DNA of 64,000 bases. Origin: Kumtagia ephedrae (GTDB lineage: Bacteria > Pseudomonadota > Alphaproteobacteria > Rhizobiales > Rhizobiaceae). The DNA is taken from contig NZ_PXYK01000007.1 in assembly GCF_003012745.1 (NCBI RefSeq), positions 1-64,000 on the forward strand, given 5' to 3'. The notes below the pieces were generated by a model that worked only from the letters and a program-made list of their open reading frames with translations, did not search any database and was not told where the DNA came from. A program made the position numbers and the translations under genes. Position 1 is the first letter of the stretch, and each line of letters starts with the position of its first letter. Of the stretch, positions 28,025 to 36,774 are shown piece after piece.

Positions 28025-28915
28025 TCATATCCGTTCCGTCGTCCTGAGATAGCTGAGGTGGCGCTTCATGCGGGTGAAGCGCTCGATGTGCTCGTCGCCG
28101 CGCCTCAGCGCGATCGCCGTCGACAGGATGTCGATGACGGTCAGCGCCGCGATGCGCGAGATGGTCGGCGTGTAGATGTTGGTGTTCTCCAGCGTCTCGA
28201 CCAGGATGACCACGTCGCAGTGGTCGGTGAGCGGGCCGTTCATGCCGACGAGGCCGATCACCTGGCAGCCGCGCTCGCGTGCCAGCCGCGCCGCCTCGAT
28301 GATGGAGCGGGTGGCGCCGGTGTTGGAGATGGCGACCACCACGTCGCCCGGCTTCAGCATCGACACGACCATCACCTGCTGGTGCGAATCGATCTCGGCC
28401 CCGCAGGGGACGCCGAACAGCGGGAATTTCTGCTGCGCGTCGCGCGCCACGATGCCGGAGGCGCCGAAGCCGAAGAACTCGATGCGGTTGGCCTTGTCGA
28501 GGATTTCGACCGCCTGCGCGATCGAATGGGGATCGATGTGGTTGCGCACCCAGTCGAGGCTGGTGATAGCGTAGTCGAAGATCTTCTCGGCGACGGCGGT
28601 CGGGCTGTCGGTGTCGAGGATGACGGAGTGGGTGGCGGGCGTGCCGAGCGCAAGGCTCTGGGCCAGCCGCAGCTTGAAATCCTGATAGCCCTGGCAGCCG
28701 ATCGACGTGCAGAAGCGGATCACGGTCGGCTGGCTGACGTCGGCCCATTCCGCGGTCTCGGCGACGGTGGCGTTGAGGATGCGCTTGGGATCGGCAAGCA
28801 CGACGTCGCAGACCTTGCGATCCGACTTGCGCAGTTCGTCGCGCTTGGTGCGCGCCACCTCGAGGATGTTGTCGCTGCCGTTGATCGGGCTGGAAATTCT
28901 TGGTTTTGGAGGCAT
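28025..28915 (-). CDS. RpiR/HexR-family transcriptional regulator
   Basis: A 296-aa regulator with an N-terminal helix-turn-helix (TVAETAEWADVSQPTVIRFCTSIGC, residues about 50-75) and a C-terminal SIS sugar-phosphate-binding domain (IEFFGFGASGIVARD; GDVVVAISNTGATRSII). The family usually senses a phosphorylated sugar intermediate and binds TGTA-type palindromes. It is the last gene of the operon starting at 32985, so it is probably autoregulated, and it sits beside operators of the same type. It is the obvious candidate controller of block 1. Confidence 0.93.
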   Translation of the reverse strand: MPPKPRISSPINGSDNILEVARTKRDELRKSDRKVCDVVLADPKRILNATVAETAEWADVSQPTVIRFCTSIGCQGYQDFKLRLAQSLALGTPATHSVILDTDSPTAVAEKIFDYAITSLDWVRNHIDPHSIAQAVEILDKANRIEFFGFGASGIVARDAQQKFPLFGVPCGAEIDSHQQVMVVSMLKPGDVVVAISNTGATRSIIEAARLARERGCQVIGLVGMNGPLTDHCDVVILVETLENTNIYTPTISRIAALTVIDILSTAIALRRGDEHIERFTRMKRHLSYLRTTERI

Positions 28916-28943
28916 CGTCGCCCTCGGGGTTCAGGAGATTCGG

Positions 28944-29801
28944 CTAAAAAATTCGGTATTCCACTCCTGTTCGTGCCCTATGGATTTGCGGCCGGCAAGT
29001 ATGGGCCGCCGCAGCCTGGTCGATCGCCTCGGCCGGCGCCGTATTGAAGGCGAACATGCCGTAGTGGTGGCCGATCATGTGCCCGGCGCCGATGGCGCCG
29101 GCGAGGTCGATCGCCTCGGAAAGCGTCAGGTTGCCGGCGATGCCCGCCGCGGTCAGTTCGGCGCGACGCCCGTTGACCGGCAGCAGGGCGATATCCGGCG
29201 CATGCGCCTCCACCTCCTCGACGAGACCGTCGAAAGGGATCGTATCGCCGGAATGGTAGAGCTTTGCCGCGCCGACCTGAACGACATAACCCAGGAAGCG
29301 GTGCCAGCCTTCGGCGCTGCGCTCCAGCGCCTCATGCGCCGCGCGGATGACGGTGACATGGACCCCGTCGAAGGGGGCGAAATTCTCGCCGGCGTCAAGC
29401 GCGATCAGCCGCTCGTGGCCGACGCCGATGCGGCGCTGCGCCTCGTCGAGCGAGGCGCGCGGAACGACGAAACGGCAATCCGGGTTGGTGGCGGCGATCG
29501 GTGCAAGCGTCGCCGGGTCCATGTGGTCGGTATGGTGATGCGTCACCAGCACGACATCGACCTTGCCAAGCTCGGCCGTCGAGATGGGTGCAGGCATCAT
29601 GCGCTCGTGCGAAAACGCCTTGCCGCGGTATTTTTCGGCAAGACTGTCGGAAAGATAGGGATCGATCAGGATGCGCCGGCCGGCGAAAGCCAGGAGAAAA
29701 CCAGCCTGGCCGAGCCAATAGAAGCAGGCGTCAGCAGCCTCCTGCCCGGCGAGCCGCTGCGCCAGAGAGCCGTCGAAGGGTTCCGCGACAAGCGTCGTCA
29801 T
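28944..29801 (-). CDS. Metallo-beta-lactamase-fold hydrolase, UlaG-like
   Basis: A 285-aa cytoplasmic metal-dependent hydrolase. The metal motif THHHTDHMD sits at residues about 91-99; a further His ligand is in YHSGDTIPFDG, and a late HH pair is in MIGHHYGMF. The N-terminal WLGQAGFLLAFAGRRILIDPYLS is characteristic of the UlaG branch, whose best-known member opens L-ascorbate 6-phosphate lactone. A lactonase acting on a phosphorylated sugar lactone would fit this operon, but no ascorbate PTS is present. Start overlaps the previous stop (ATGA). Confidence 0.82.
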   Translation of the reverse strand: MTTLVAEPFDGSLAQRLAGQEAADACFYWLGQAGFLLAFAGRRILIDPYLSDSLAEKYRGKAFSHERMMPAPISTAELGKVDVVLVTHHHTDHMDPATLAPIAATNPDCRFVVPRASLDEAQRRIGVGHERLIALDAGENFAPFDGVHVTVIRAAHEALERSAEGWHRFLGYVVQVGAAKLYHSGDTIPFDGLVEEVEAHAPDIALLPVNGRRAELTAAGIAGNLTLSEAIDLAGAIGAGHMIGHHYGMFAFNTAPAEAIDQAAAAHTCRPQIHRARTGVEYRIF

Positions 29802-30739
29802 GCGACCGGCTCGGCGCACAGCGCCTGAAGCAGGTTGGTGACGGCGATCCGCGTCGCCTTGGCGACGCTCTCGCTGGTCAGCCCGCCGATATGGCTGGTC
29901 GCCACGACGCGCGGATGCGCGGCGAGGCCTCCCGGCAGTGGCGGCTCCGGGTCGAAGACGTCGGTCGCGTAGCCGCCGAGCCGACCGCTGTCGAGTGCCG
30001 TGCGGACGGCGTCCTCGTCGATCAGCGCGGCCCGCGCGGTGTTGATCAGCACCGATCCCCGCCGCATCCGGCCAAGCCGTTCCGCATCGACCAGCGGCCG
30101 CCCGTCCGGGGTGGCGGGGCAATGCAGCGTCACGATATTCGCACAGGCAAAGACGTCGCCGGCGTCCGCGGCCCAGGCGAACGGGCCGGTAATGTCGAAT
30201 GGCGGCCGGAACGGATCGTAGGCGATGACGTCAGCGCCCATAATCGAGACGACGCGCGCGACATGGCGGCCGATGGCGCCGCAGCCGACCAGCCCGACGG
30301 TGCGTCCGGCAACCTCGGCACCACGCAGCCGCGGCCATTGCCCGGCCTTGATGCCCGCATCGGTCGCGGGAATCTGGCGGAGCACGGCCAGCATGAGCCC
30401 GATGGTCAGTTCCGCGACGCCCACCGAATTGGTGCCCTCGGCGCGCAGCACGCGGATGCCGCGCCGCTCGAGCTCTTGGAGCGGCAGGTTGTCGACGCCG
30501 GTACCGTTGCGGCTGATGGCGCGCAGCCGGTCGGCGGCCGCGACCACCCGCGGCGACACCGGCTCGACGCCCGCCAGCCAGCCGACGCAGCCGGGAACCA
30601 GGTCCAGCAACTCCGCCTCGCCCGGCAGGCGGCCGGGCGCCGGAAAGACCAGTTCGAAACCGGCCTCGGTCAGCAGTCCGAGTTCCGGCGGCGGATTCTC
30701 GCTCAGCGAGCGCGGCGTGACGAGGACGCGTTCCACCAT
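29798..30739 (-). CDS. D-2-hydroxyacid dehydrogenase (phosphoglycerate dehydrogenase-like)
   Basis: A 313-aa NAD-dependent enzyme of the D-isomer 2-hydroxyacid family. The Rossmann motif is VGLVGCGAIGRHVARV; the catalytic Arg is in NTARAALID, the Glu in DVFDPEPPLPGG and the His in ATSHIGGLT. SRNGTGVDNLP near residue 80 is the family's substrate loop. It would interconvert a 2-keto acid and a D-2-hydroxy acid, plausibly a product of the neighbouring KDPG-type aldolase. One base separates it from the AroE-like gene. Confidence 0.88.
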   Translation of the reverse strand: MVERVLVTPRSLSENPPPELGLLTEAGFELVFPAPGRLPGEAELLDLVPGCVGWLAGVEPVSPRVVAAADRLRAISRNGTGVDNLPLQELERRGIRVLRAEGTNSVGVAELTIGLMLAVLRQIPATDAGIKAGQWPRLRGAEVAGRTVGLVGCGAIGRHVARVVSIMGADVIAYDPFRPPFDITGPFAWAADAGDVFACANIVTLHCPATPDGRPLVDAERLGRMRRGSVLINTARAALIDEDAVRTALDSGRLGGYATDVFDPEPPLPGGLAAHPRVVATSHIGGLTSESVAKATRIAVTNLLQALCAEPVA

Positions 30740-30740
30740 A

Positions 30741-31694
30741 TCACCCCTTGGCGGCCCCGACGGCGATCCGCGAGATCTCGTCGAAGGCAGGGCCGGAGGT
30801 CGGGATGGTAATGTCGAAGACCTCGGCGATGACCTGCGTCCAGCCATGGATGAAATAGGTCCAGCCATCCTCCATCTGCAGCCCGCGCGCCGCCTGCTGG
30901 CGCCGCGCCTGGTCGAGGAAGACGAGATCGCCGCGATAGTTCAGGTCCCAGGCGATGCCGCGCTCCGGAAAGACGCCGGCATCGGTGATCGGCGAGCCCG
31001 ATGCGTCCTTGCCGAGTCCGGTGGCGTTGATCACCAGCGAGCCCGGCTTCAGGCCGGCCATGGCACGGTCGTTGAGTTCCGGCCGGTTGGCGAGCACGTA
31101 TTCGACCAGCACGGACGAGCCGAGCTCGGCATGGATATGGGCGATCTCGTCGAGCCGCGGTTGCGAGCGGTTGGTCACGACGATACGCGACGGCACGTCG
31201 GCGCCGCGCTCCTTGCGCATGAGGTGCCAGGTGAGCGCGATGGTCGAGCCGCCGGCGCCCATCGACATGACCTCGGCGCCGGTCTCGGCGAAGTAGCCGG
31301 GGCGCAGAAAACCGTCGATGGCGAGTCCGGAGGAGATCGGATCCTTGGCGTGGCAGACCAGCTTGCCTTCGCGCTTCGACAGGCAACTCGTCTCTCCCAT
31401 CAGCGTCGCATGCGGGTCGACCACGTCGAACAGATCGCGCGCCGCCTTGAACAGGTCGATCTTGTGGGTGGTGACCAGCGCGCCGAGCGACAGCGGATCG
31501 TCCTTGATGAAGGCGACGGCCTCGCGATAGGCGGCCGGGTCGGCGTGCAGCGGAAAGTCCATGCCCTTGATGACCGACTCACCCAGCCCGAGATGTCTTG
31601 CCCAGGCCGGGAACACCCGCATGATCGAGCTTTTTCCCGTCGTCACGCCGATGAAATAGAAGGTCGGCACGGTCGCCGGCTGGTAGCGGGTCAT
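30741..31694 (-). CDS. Shikimate/quinate dehydrogenase-like oxidoreductase (AroE fold)
   Basis: A 317-aa two-domain protein of the AroE superfamily. The N-terminal domain has FYFIGVTTGKSSIMRVFPAW and the catalytic Lys in GALVTTHKIDL; the partner Asp is probably in GLAIDGFLRPGY, where true AroE has NTDG. The cofactor domain has MGAGGSTIALTWHL and the NADP-type motif VVTNRSQPRL. The altered substrate residues and sugar-catabolic neighbours argue against aromatic synthesis; a sugar or sugar-acid dehydrogenase is more likely. Overlaps the aldolase gene by 4 bp. Confidence 0.8.
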   Translation of the reverse strand: MTRYQPATVPTFYFIGVTTGKSSIMRVFPAWARHLGLGESVIKGMDFPLHADPAAYREAVAFIKDDPLSLGALVTTHKIDLFKAARDLFDVVDPHATLMGETSCLSKREGKLVCHAKDPISSGLAIDGFLRPGYFAETGAEVMSMGAGGSTIALTWHLMRKERGADVPSRIVVTNRSQPRLDEIAHIHAELGSSVLVEYVLANRPELNDRAMAGLKPGSLVINATGLGKDASGSPITDAGVFPERGIAWDLNYRGDLVFLDQARRQQAARGLQMEDGWTYFIHGWTQVIAEVFDITIPTSGPAFDEISRIAVGAAKG

Positions 31695-32344
31695 CGGCCG
31701 CCCTCCCGGATTTCCCTGGCACAGGCGACGGAGCGGCGCGCCTTGTCGGCGATATCCTTCCAGCGGCCGCCGCTAATATCGTCCTTCCTGGCGATCCACG
31801 TCCCGCCAATGGCCGCGACGCTCTTCAGCTTGAGCCACTCGCCCATGCTGTCCTCGCCGATCCCGCCGGTCGGGATGAAGCGCATGCCGAGATGGGCGAA
31901 GGGTGCGCTGATGGCCTCGAGCATCGCCGGGCCGCCGGCGGCGGTCGCCGGGAAGAACTTTGCCAGCTTCACATTGCGGCGTGCCGCCGCCGACAGGTCG
32001 GACGGCGTCATCACGCCCGGCGCGAAGGCAAAAGCCTTCCCCTGCGCCGCCTCGACGATCTCGGCATCGAAGCCGGGCGCCAGGCCGAAGCGCGCGCCGG
32101 CGGAGATCGCCGCGTCGAGCGCTTCGGGCGTCAACACCGTGCCGGCGCCGACCAGCAGCTCCGGACGCTTGTCGGCGAGCGTGGCGATGACCTCCGCCGC
32201 AGCTTCCGTGCGGAAGGTGATCTCGGCGACCGGCAACCCGCCCTCGAGCAGGGCGTCGGCCAATGCTACCGCGTCGGCGGCGCGCTCGATCGCGATTACC
32301 GGGACGACGCCGAGCGCCGCCGCCTTCTCGAAAGCCTCGCTCAT
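31691..32344 (-). CDS. KDPG/KHG-type aldolase (Eda family)
   Basis: A 217-aa class I aldolase, the usual length of 2-keto-3-deoxy-6-phosphogluconate aldolase. Motifs: LPVAEITFRTEAA with the catalytic Glu, LVGAGTVLTPEAL, and the Schiff-base Lys in VKLAKFFPATAAGG, then RFIPTGGIGED for phosphate binding. It releases pyruvate from a 2-keto-3-deoxy sugar acid, phosphorylated or not. Start overlaps the stop of the cupin isomerase (ATGA). Confidence 0.93.
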   Translation of the reverse strand: MSEAFEKAAALGVVPVIAIERAADAVALADALLEGGLPVAEITFRTEAAAEVIATLADKRPELLVGAGTVLTPEALDAAISAGARFGLAPGFDAEIVEAAQGKAFAFAPGVMTPSDLSAAARRNVKLAKFFPATAAGGPAMLEAISAPFAHLGMRFIPTGGIGEDSMGEWLKLKSVAAIGGTWIARKDDISGGRWKDIADKARRSVACAREIREGGR

Positions 32345-32985
32345 ATCGACACCTCGACTGGCTTCGCCTGATGCAGGGCGGCGATGGTGGCGGCGTCGCG
32401 CGGTCGCCAGTCCGGGTTCTCGACCTCTTTCCAGCCGCCCGCCCCGTCGTCGACGATGCGGGCGCGCATGCCGCCGGAACAGGCGATTATCTCGTAGTCC
32501 TGGCCGGAATCGGCGGGATAGCAGAACAGCATCACCAGGTCCTCGCTGCCGACGTTGACGGAGCGGTGGATCCAGAAGGGCGGCACGTAACACACGGTCA
32601 TGGGTTCGACCGGCACGACACGGACCTCGCCGGCGGGCGATTCCAGCAGCATCAGCCCCCTGCCCTTCTGGCCGTAGTAGATCTCCGGCCGATCGGCGTT
32701 GCGATGGATGTGGCCACGCGTCACGAAGAACTCGTCGCCGACTTTTCCGGGCGACATGCGGGTGACGCCGAAGATCAGGTCGCCGGCGGTTTCGCGGGGA
32801 CGGAACTCCGACACGTCGTAGACGACGCGGTCGTTCCATTCTGCACGCATCGCCTCGAAGGCGGCGGCGTCTCCATAAAGCCCATCGAGATCGCGAAAAT
32901 GCTTCTTGTATTGTCCCGTCGGGTTGGACATGGCGCCGGTGGCGAGGTCGATCGCGCAGCCGACAGGTTCGAAATAGGTCGTCAA
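32341..32985 (-). CDS. Cupin-type phosphoglucose isomerase (GPI, archaeal type)
   Basis: A 214-aa metal-dependent isomerase of the cupin GPI family, unrelated to the usual Pgi. The metal-binding set is visible: TRGHIHRNADRPEIYYG (two His and a Glu) and a later His in PPFWIHRSVN, with the YGQKGRGLML strand between. It would interconvert an aldose and a ketose phosphate. First gene of a six-gene operon ending in rpiR; an RpiR-type operator is centred 43 bp upstream. Confidence 0.88.
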   Translation of the reverse strand: MTTYFEPVGCAIDLATGAMSNPTGQYKKHFRDLDGLYGDAAAFEAMRAEWNDRVVYDVSEFRPRETAGDLIFGVTRMSPGKVGDEFFVTRGHIHRNADRPEIYYGQKGRGLMLLESPAGEVRVVPVEPMTVCYVPPFWIHRSVNVGSEDLVMLFCYPADSGQDYEIIACSGGMRARIVDDGAGGWKEVENPDWRPRDAATIAALHQAKPVEVSI

Positions 32986-33020
32986 ACTTCACCCCATATA
33001 TTCATGGATCGCACAGATTC

Positions 33021-33035
33021 TGTAGCGTTACTCCA
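33021..33035. promoter_or_regulatory. Candidate RpiR operator, isomerase operon, proximal
   Basis: TGTAGCGTTACTCCA, one base off a TGTA-N7-TACA site, centred 43 bp before the isomerase start. The minus-strand flank AGAATC resembles the AAAATC flank of the other proximal sites. Confidence 0.55.
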
Positions 33036-33135
33036 ATCCGGCAATTCGCTCCAGACGACACACGCAGATTTCGTGGCATACTTCTGTCTTGCGCTCGACA
33101 AGCGCGGCCTGTCGACAATTCAGCAGCCTCAAATA

Positions 33136-33150
33136 TGTAGCCTAGCTACC
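33136..33150. promoter_or_regulatory. Candidate RpiR operator, isomerase operon, distal
   Basis: TGTAGCCTAGCTACC, one base off the palindrome, 115 bp (centre to centre) from the proximal site, close to eleven helical turns, and 11 bp after the SDR stop codon. Confidence 0.55.
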
Positions 33151-33161
33151 AAAAGCGACAG

Positions 33162-33920
33162 TCATGCAATGGTGTAGCCGACGTCGATGACGAGGTTCGA
33201 TCCGTTGACCATAGCGGCTGCGTCGCTGGCCAAATAGAGGACCGCGGCGGCGATTTCCCACGGCCTGGCGAAGCGCCGCGTCGGGATCGCGGCGCGCGCC
33301 CGATCCCCCTTCTCGCCGGCCCAGCCGCTGAGGCCGAGCTCGGTTTCCACCACGGTCGGCGACACCGCGTTGACGGTGACGCCGCGCGGTCCCCATTCCA
33401 GCGCCATGCAGTTGGTCATGCCGATGATGCCGGCCTTGCTGGCACAGTAGGCGACATGGCCTTCGATGCCGATGACCGAAGCCTGCGAGGCCATGTTGAC
33501 GACGCGGCCGAAGCCGCGCTCGAGCATGCCCGGCGCGACCGCGCGCGCCACCAGGAAGGCGCCCTTGAGGTTGATGCCGAGCGTGCGGTCCCACTCGGCC
33601 GTCGGATAGCTCTCCGCCGGAGCGAGCGGACCGATGCCGGCATTGTTGACCAGAATGTCGATCCGGCCGAAGGCCTTGTCCACCGCGGCGACCGCCGCCT
33701 CGACGCCGGCCTCGTCGGTCACGTCGACGACATGGCCGAGATGCTTTGCGCCCAGTACCGACGCGACTTCGATCACCTTCGGATCGCGGTCCGTAAGCGC
33801 CACGCGTGCGCCGCGTGCCGAAAAGGCTTCCGCGATCGCCCGGCCGATGCCGGTGGCGGCGCCGGTCACCAGCACGGTTCTGCCGGAAAAATCCAGGAGA
33901 TCGGGATTGGCCTCGCTCAT
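33162..33920 (-). CDS. Short-chain dehydrogenase/reductase
   Basis: A 252-aa classical SDR: TGAATGIGRAIAEAF for the cofactor, DILVNNAGIGPL, catalytic Ser/Tyr/Lys in NMASQASVIGIEGHVAYCASK, and C-terminal NGSNLVIDVGYTIA. Asp in ALTDRD suggests NAD. The ATG at 33920 has AGGA eight bases upstream; an in-frame TTG 18 bases earlier is less likely. Last gene of the operon SDR-GldA-SDR-SDR, 14 bp after its neighbour. Likely a polyol or sugar oxidoreductase. Confidence 0.88.
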   Translation of the reverse strand: MSEANPDLLDFSGRTVLVTGAATGIGRAIAEAFSARGARVALTDRDPKVIEVASVLGAKHLGHVVDVTDEAGVEAAVAAVDKAFGRIDILVNNAGIGPLAPAESYPTAEWDRTLGINLKGAFLVARAVAPGMLERGFGRVVNMASQASVIGIEGHVAYCASKAGIIGMTNCMALEWGPRGVTVNAVSPTVVETELGLSGWAGEKGDRARAAIPTRRFARPWEIAAAVLYLASDAAAMVNGSNLVIDVGYTIA

Positions 33921-33934
33921 AACATCGATCCTGC

Positions 33935-34660
33935 TCAAAATTCCTGGCGTGTGTGGGTGATCGTCATCTCCTGCAGGATGACGTTTTGCGGCAGCTCGTA
34001 GGCGAACAGCATGGTGCGGGCGACATGGTTGGCGTCGATGCCGCCGTCCATCGCCTCGCGGCCCTTGTTCCAGAACTCGTAGGCGTTCCTGTGCGTGATC
34101 GTCTTGTCGATCTCCGACTTGGTCACGCCCGGCGAGATCACCATGACGCGCACGTCATAGCCCGACATGGTCTGCCGCATGCCTTCCGTGACGGCGTGGA
34201 CGAAATGCTTGGTGCCGCCATAGACGTCGTGATGCGGATAGACCTTTCGGCCGGCGATCGAGGAGAGATTGATGATGGTGCCGCGTCGCCGCGCCTTCAT
34301 GCCCAGAGCGACGGCGTGCATGCCGTTGAGCACGCCGATGCAGTTGATGTCGATCAGGTCGCGCCACTGCTCCGGATCCTGCTCGTCGAGGCGAGCGAGC
34401 CGCGAGATGCCGGCATTGTTGATGAGGCAGTCGACCGGCCCGAATTGTTTCTCGCCCTGCTCGATCGCCGCGGCGAGCGCGGCGTGGTCGCGCACGTCGG
34501 CCTCGACGGCGAGCGAGTCGGGCAGGCCCATCGCTTCGATCAGGGCCGCACGGCGCGCGATCAGCAGCAGCGGATAGCCCGCGGCGGAGAACACGCGCGC
34601 CGTCTCCTGGCCGATGCCGGCGCTGGCGCCGGTGATCATGACGAGCGGTTTTCTGGTCAT
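33935..34660 (-). CDS. Short-chain dehydrogenase, YdfG-like subgroup
   Basis: A 241-aa SDR with TGASAGIGQETARVF, INNAGISRLA, catalytic NLSSIAGRKVYPHHDVYGGTK and PGVTKSEIDKTITH. The Arg pair in LLLIARRAAL after the second strand suggests NADP(H). This branch (YdfG and related) reduces or oxidises 3-hydroxy acids and small polyols. Located between the GldA-like gene (28 bp) and another SDR, all on one transcript. Confidence 0.87.
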   Translation of the reverse strand: MTRKPLVMITGASAGIGQETARVFSAAGYPLLLIARRAALIEAMGLPDSLAVEADVRDHAALAAAIEQGEKQFGPVDCLINNAGISRLARLDEQDPEQWRDLIDINCIGVLNGMHAVALGMKARRRGTIINLSSIAGRKVYPHHDVYGGTKHFVHAVTEGMRQTMSGYDVRVMVISPGVTKSEIDKTITHRNAYEFWNKGREAMDGGIDANHVARTMLFAYELPQNVILQEMTITHTRQEF

Positions 34661-34688
34661 GCGATGCGATCCCTGGCGGTGGGGCCCT

Positions 34689-35783
34689 TCAGTCGAGCGA
34701 GCGCGAAAACGCGTCGAGCGCCAGGATCGCGTCGCGCACGATCGGGACGCTGAGCTCGACCGGCGTGGCGTAGATGATGTTGCCCGGGCGTAGCGCCGCC
34801 TCGGCGACGCGCTCGATCTTGGCGCGTACGTCCTCGGTGATCTTCAGGTCGGCGAGCGTGGTGGGCAGGCCGACAGAGCGGCAGAATCGGATCATGGCGG
34901 CGATCTCGTCGCGGTCGCGATTCTCCAGCATGAGCAGGCAGAGCGTACCGAAGGCCACCTTCTCGCCGTGGAAGAAGCCGTGCACCTCGTCGAGGATGGT
35001 GAGGCCGTCATGGATGCCGTGGGCTGCCGAGCAGCCGCAATTCTCGAAGCCGAGGCCGCTGAGCAGCGTGTTGGCCTCGATGATGTTCTCGACGGCAGTG
35101 GTGAGCAGTCCGGCCTCGACGGCGATCTTGGCCCTGACGGCATCGCGCATCAGCACCTCATGGCAGTGCCGGGCGATCGCCATGCCGGCCTGCGGCGCCG
35201 GGAAGCCGCCGGCGACGTAGTTGTCGGTGCGCGATTCGATGTTGGAACGTGCCTCGAAGAAGGTGGAGAGTGCATCGCCGATGCCGGCAACGAGAAAGCG
35301 CGCCGGTGCGGCCGCGACTAGCGCCGAATCGACGACCACGACATCCGGGTTGCGCGGCAGCTTGTGCGCCTCCTCGTAGATGCCGTGTTCGCTGTAGCGC
35401 ACGGCGATCGCGCTGCAGGGCGCATCGGTGGAAGCGATGGTCGGCACGATGACGATGCGGGCGCCGTTGGCCACCGCCGCGATCTTCGCCGTGTCGATGG
35501 TCTTGCCGCCGCCGACGCCGACCAGGACCTGGCTCTTCCGGTCGCGTGCGATGGCGCTTATCCGGTCGATCTCGGGCGTGCTGCACTCGCCTCCAAAACG
35601 CTCGAAATGCGCTTCCATCCCGGAGCCGAGGCTGTCGGCGATGCGCTTGCTCAGGCTGTCGAACAGCGCGCCGTCGATCAGGAACAGCGCGCTCGTGCCG
35701 AGCGGCTCGAGATAGGCGGCCAGACGGTCGATCTCGCCCGCACGCTGAATGTATTTGCCTGGCCCGCCGAAAGCCCGTGCCAT
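34689..35783 (-). CDS. Glycerol dehydrogenase-like iron/zinc alcohol dehydrogenase (GldA family)
   Basis: A 364-aa metal-dependent NAD enzyme. VGVGGGKTIDTAKIAA binds the cofactor; IVPTIASTDAPCSAIAVRY is typical of GldA. Metal ligands: Asp in AGIGDALSTFFEA and His in SAAHGIHDGL and GFFHGEKVAFG. GldA proteins oxidise glycerol to dihydroxyacetone and accept other 1,2-diols; here the context suggests a longer polyol or a hydroxyketone. Second gene of the operon starting at 36596. Confidence 0.9.
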   Translation of the reverse strand: MARAFGGPGKYIQRAGEIDRLAAYLEPLGTSALFLIDGALFDSLSKRIADSLGSGMEAHFERFGGECSTPEIDRISAIARDRKSQVLVGVGGGKTIDTAKIAAVANGARIVIVPTIASTDAPCSAIAVRYSEHGIYEEAHKLPRNPDVVVVDSALVAAAPARFLVAGIGDALSTFFEARSNIESRTDNYVAGGFPAPQAGMAIARHCHEVLMRDAVRAKIAVEAGLLTTAVENIIEANTLLSGLGFENCGCSAAHGIHDGLTILDEVHGFFHGEKVAFGTLCLLMLENRDRDEIAAMIRFCRSVGLPTTLADLKITEDVRAKIERVAEAALRPGNIIYATPVELSVPIVRDAILALDAFSRSLD

Positions 35784-35822
35784 GATGATCTCCCTGAAAT
35801 TTCCGAACGTCGATGAAGTCCG

Positions 35823-36596
35823 TCAGCGCAGCGTGTAGCCGCCGTCGATGGTGAGGATGGAGCCGGTCATGTAGCTGGCGGCGTCGGAGGCGAGGAAAAG
35901 CACGGCGGCCGCGATCTCGCCTGGCCGGCCGACCCGCTTCATCGGCGTCATCCCGAGCCAGACCTTTGCCCATTCCGGATTGTCGAGGCCGCCGCGCGTC
36001 ATCTTCGTCTCGATGTAGCCCGGCGCGACCGCGTTGACGCGGATGCCGCGCTCGGCGAACTCGCCGGCAAGCGACTTGGTCACCATGTGCACGCCGGCCT
36101 TGCTGGCATTGTAGGCGGTCTGGTGCTGCGGCACGTTGCTGATGAAGCCGGAGATCGAGCCGACATTGACGATCGAGCCGCCATGATCGGCGGCCAGCAT
36201 GCCGGCGATCGCCGCCTGGCAGCACCAGAACAGGCCGGACAGATTGGTGTCGATGACCTCGCGCCAGACGGCGGGATCGAAGCCGAGGCTCTCGCCGTGA
36301 CGGGCGATGCCGGCATTGTTGACGAGGATGTCGAGCCGGCCGAGATGCGCGGCCGCAGCTTCGATCAGCGTCTTCGCGGCCTCGGGCGAAGACAGATCCG
36401 CCCGGAAGAAGCGGGCATCGATGCCATCGGCGGCCAGTTCCGCCACCGCGGCCTCGCCCTCTTCAGCCGAGCGGGCCGAGATCGCCACCCTCGCCCCGGC
36501 CTCGCCGAGGGCCCGGGCGCATTCCAGTCCGATGCCGCGGCTGCCGCCTGTGACAAGCGCCGCGCGGCCGTCCAGCCTGAACAAATCAGCGTACAC
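35823..36596 (-). CDS. Short-chain dehydrogenase/reductase (gluconate 5-dehydrogenase-like)
   Basis: A 257-aa classical SDR: VTGGSRGIGLECARALGEAG, ILVNNAGIARHGES, catalytic Ser/Tyr/Lys in NVGSISGFISNVPQHQTAYNASK, and MTGSILTIDGGYTLR at the end. The SGFISN..PQHQTAYN segment recalls sorbose/mannitol or gluconate dehydrogenases. GTG start at 36596 chosen for its strong ribosome site (GGGGAGGAGAAAC). First gene of the operon, with an RpiR-type operator centred 70 bp upstream. Confidence 0.88.
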   Translation of the reverse strand: MYADLFRLDGRAALVTGGSRGIGLECARALGEAGARVAISARSAEEGEAAVAELAADGIDARFFRADLSSPEAAKTLIEAAAAHLGRLDILVNNAGIARHGESLGFDPAVWREVIDTNLSGLFWCCQAAIAGMLAADHGGSIVNVGSISGFISNVPQHQTAYNASKAGVHMVTKSLAGEFAERGIRVNAVAPGYIETKMTRGGLDNPEWAKVWLGMTPMKRVGRPGEIAAAVLFLASDAASYMTGSILTIDGGYTLR

Positions 36597-36658
36597 GTTT
36601 CTCCTCCCCGCGCCACGTTTGCCGCCGCGCAATCCAGACGGCATTCGACCGTCGATTT

Positions 36659-36673
36659 TGTAATAAAACTACC
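36659..36673. promoter_or_regulatory. Candidate RpiR operator, SDR-GldA operon, proximal
   Basis: TGTAATAAAACTACC, one base off the palindrome, centred 70 bp before the SDR start; minus-strand flank AAAATCGAC matches the other proximal sites. Confidence 0.55.
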
Positions 36674-36774
36674 TTGACTTTCGGCTGTCAATGGCAAAAC
36701 CATGAGAAAACCAGCGCAGTCCATGCATTGCGCCGGCACTCGGCAGGAGGATGGGCCGGGATTTTGACGAATAT

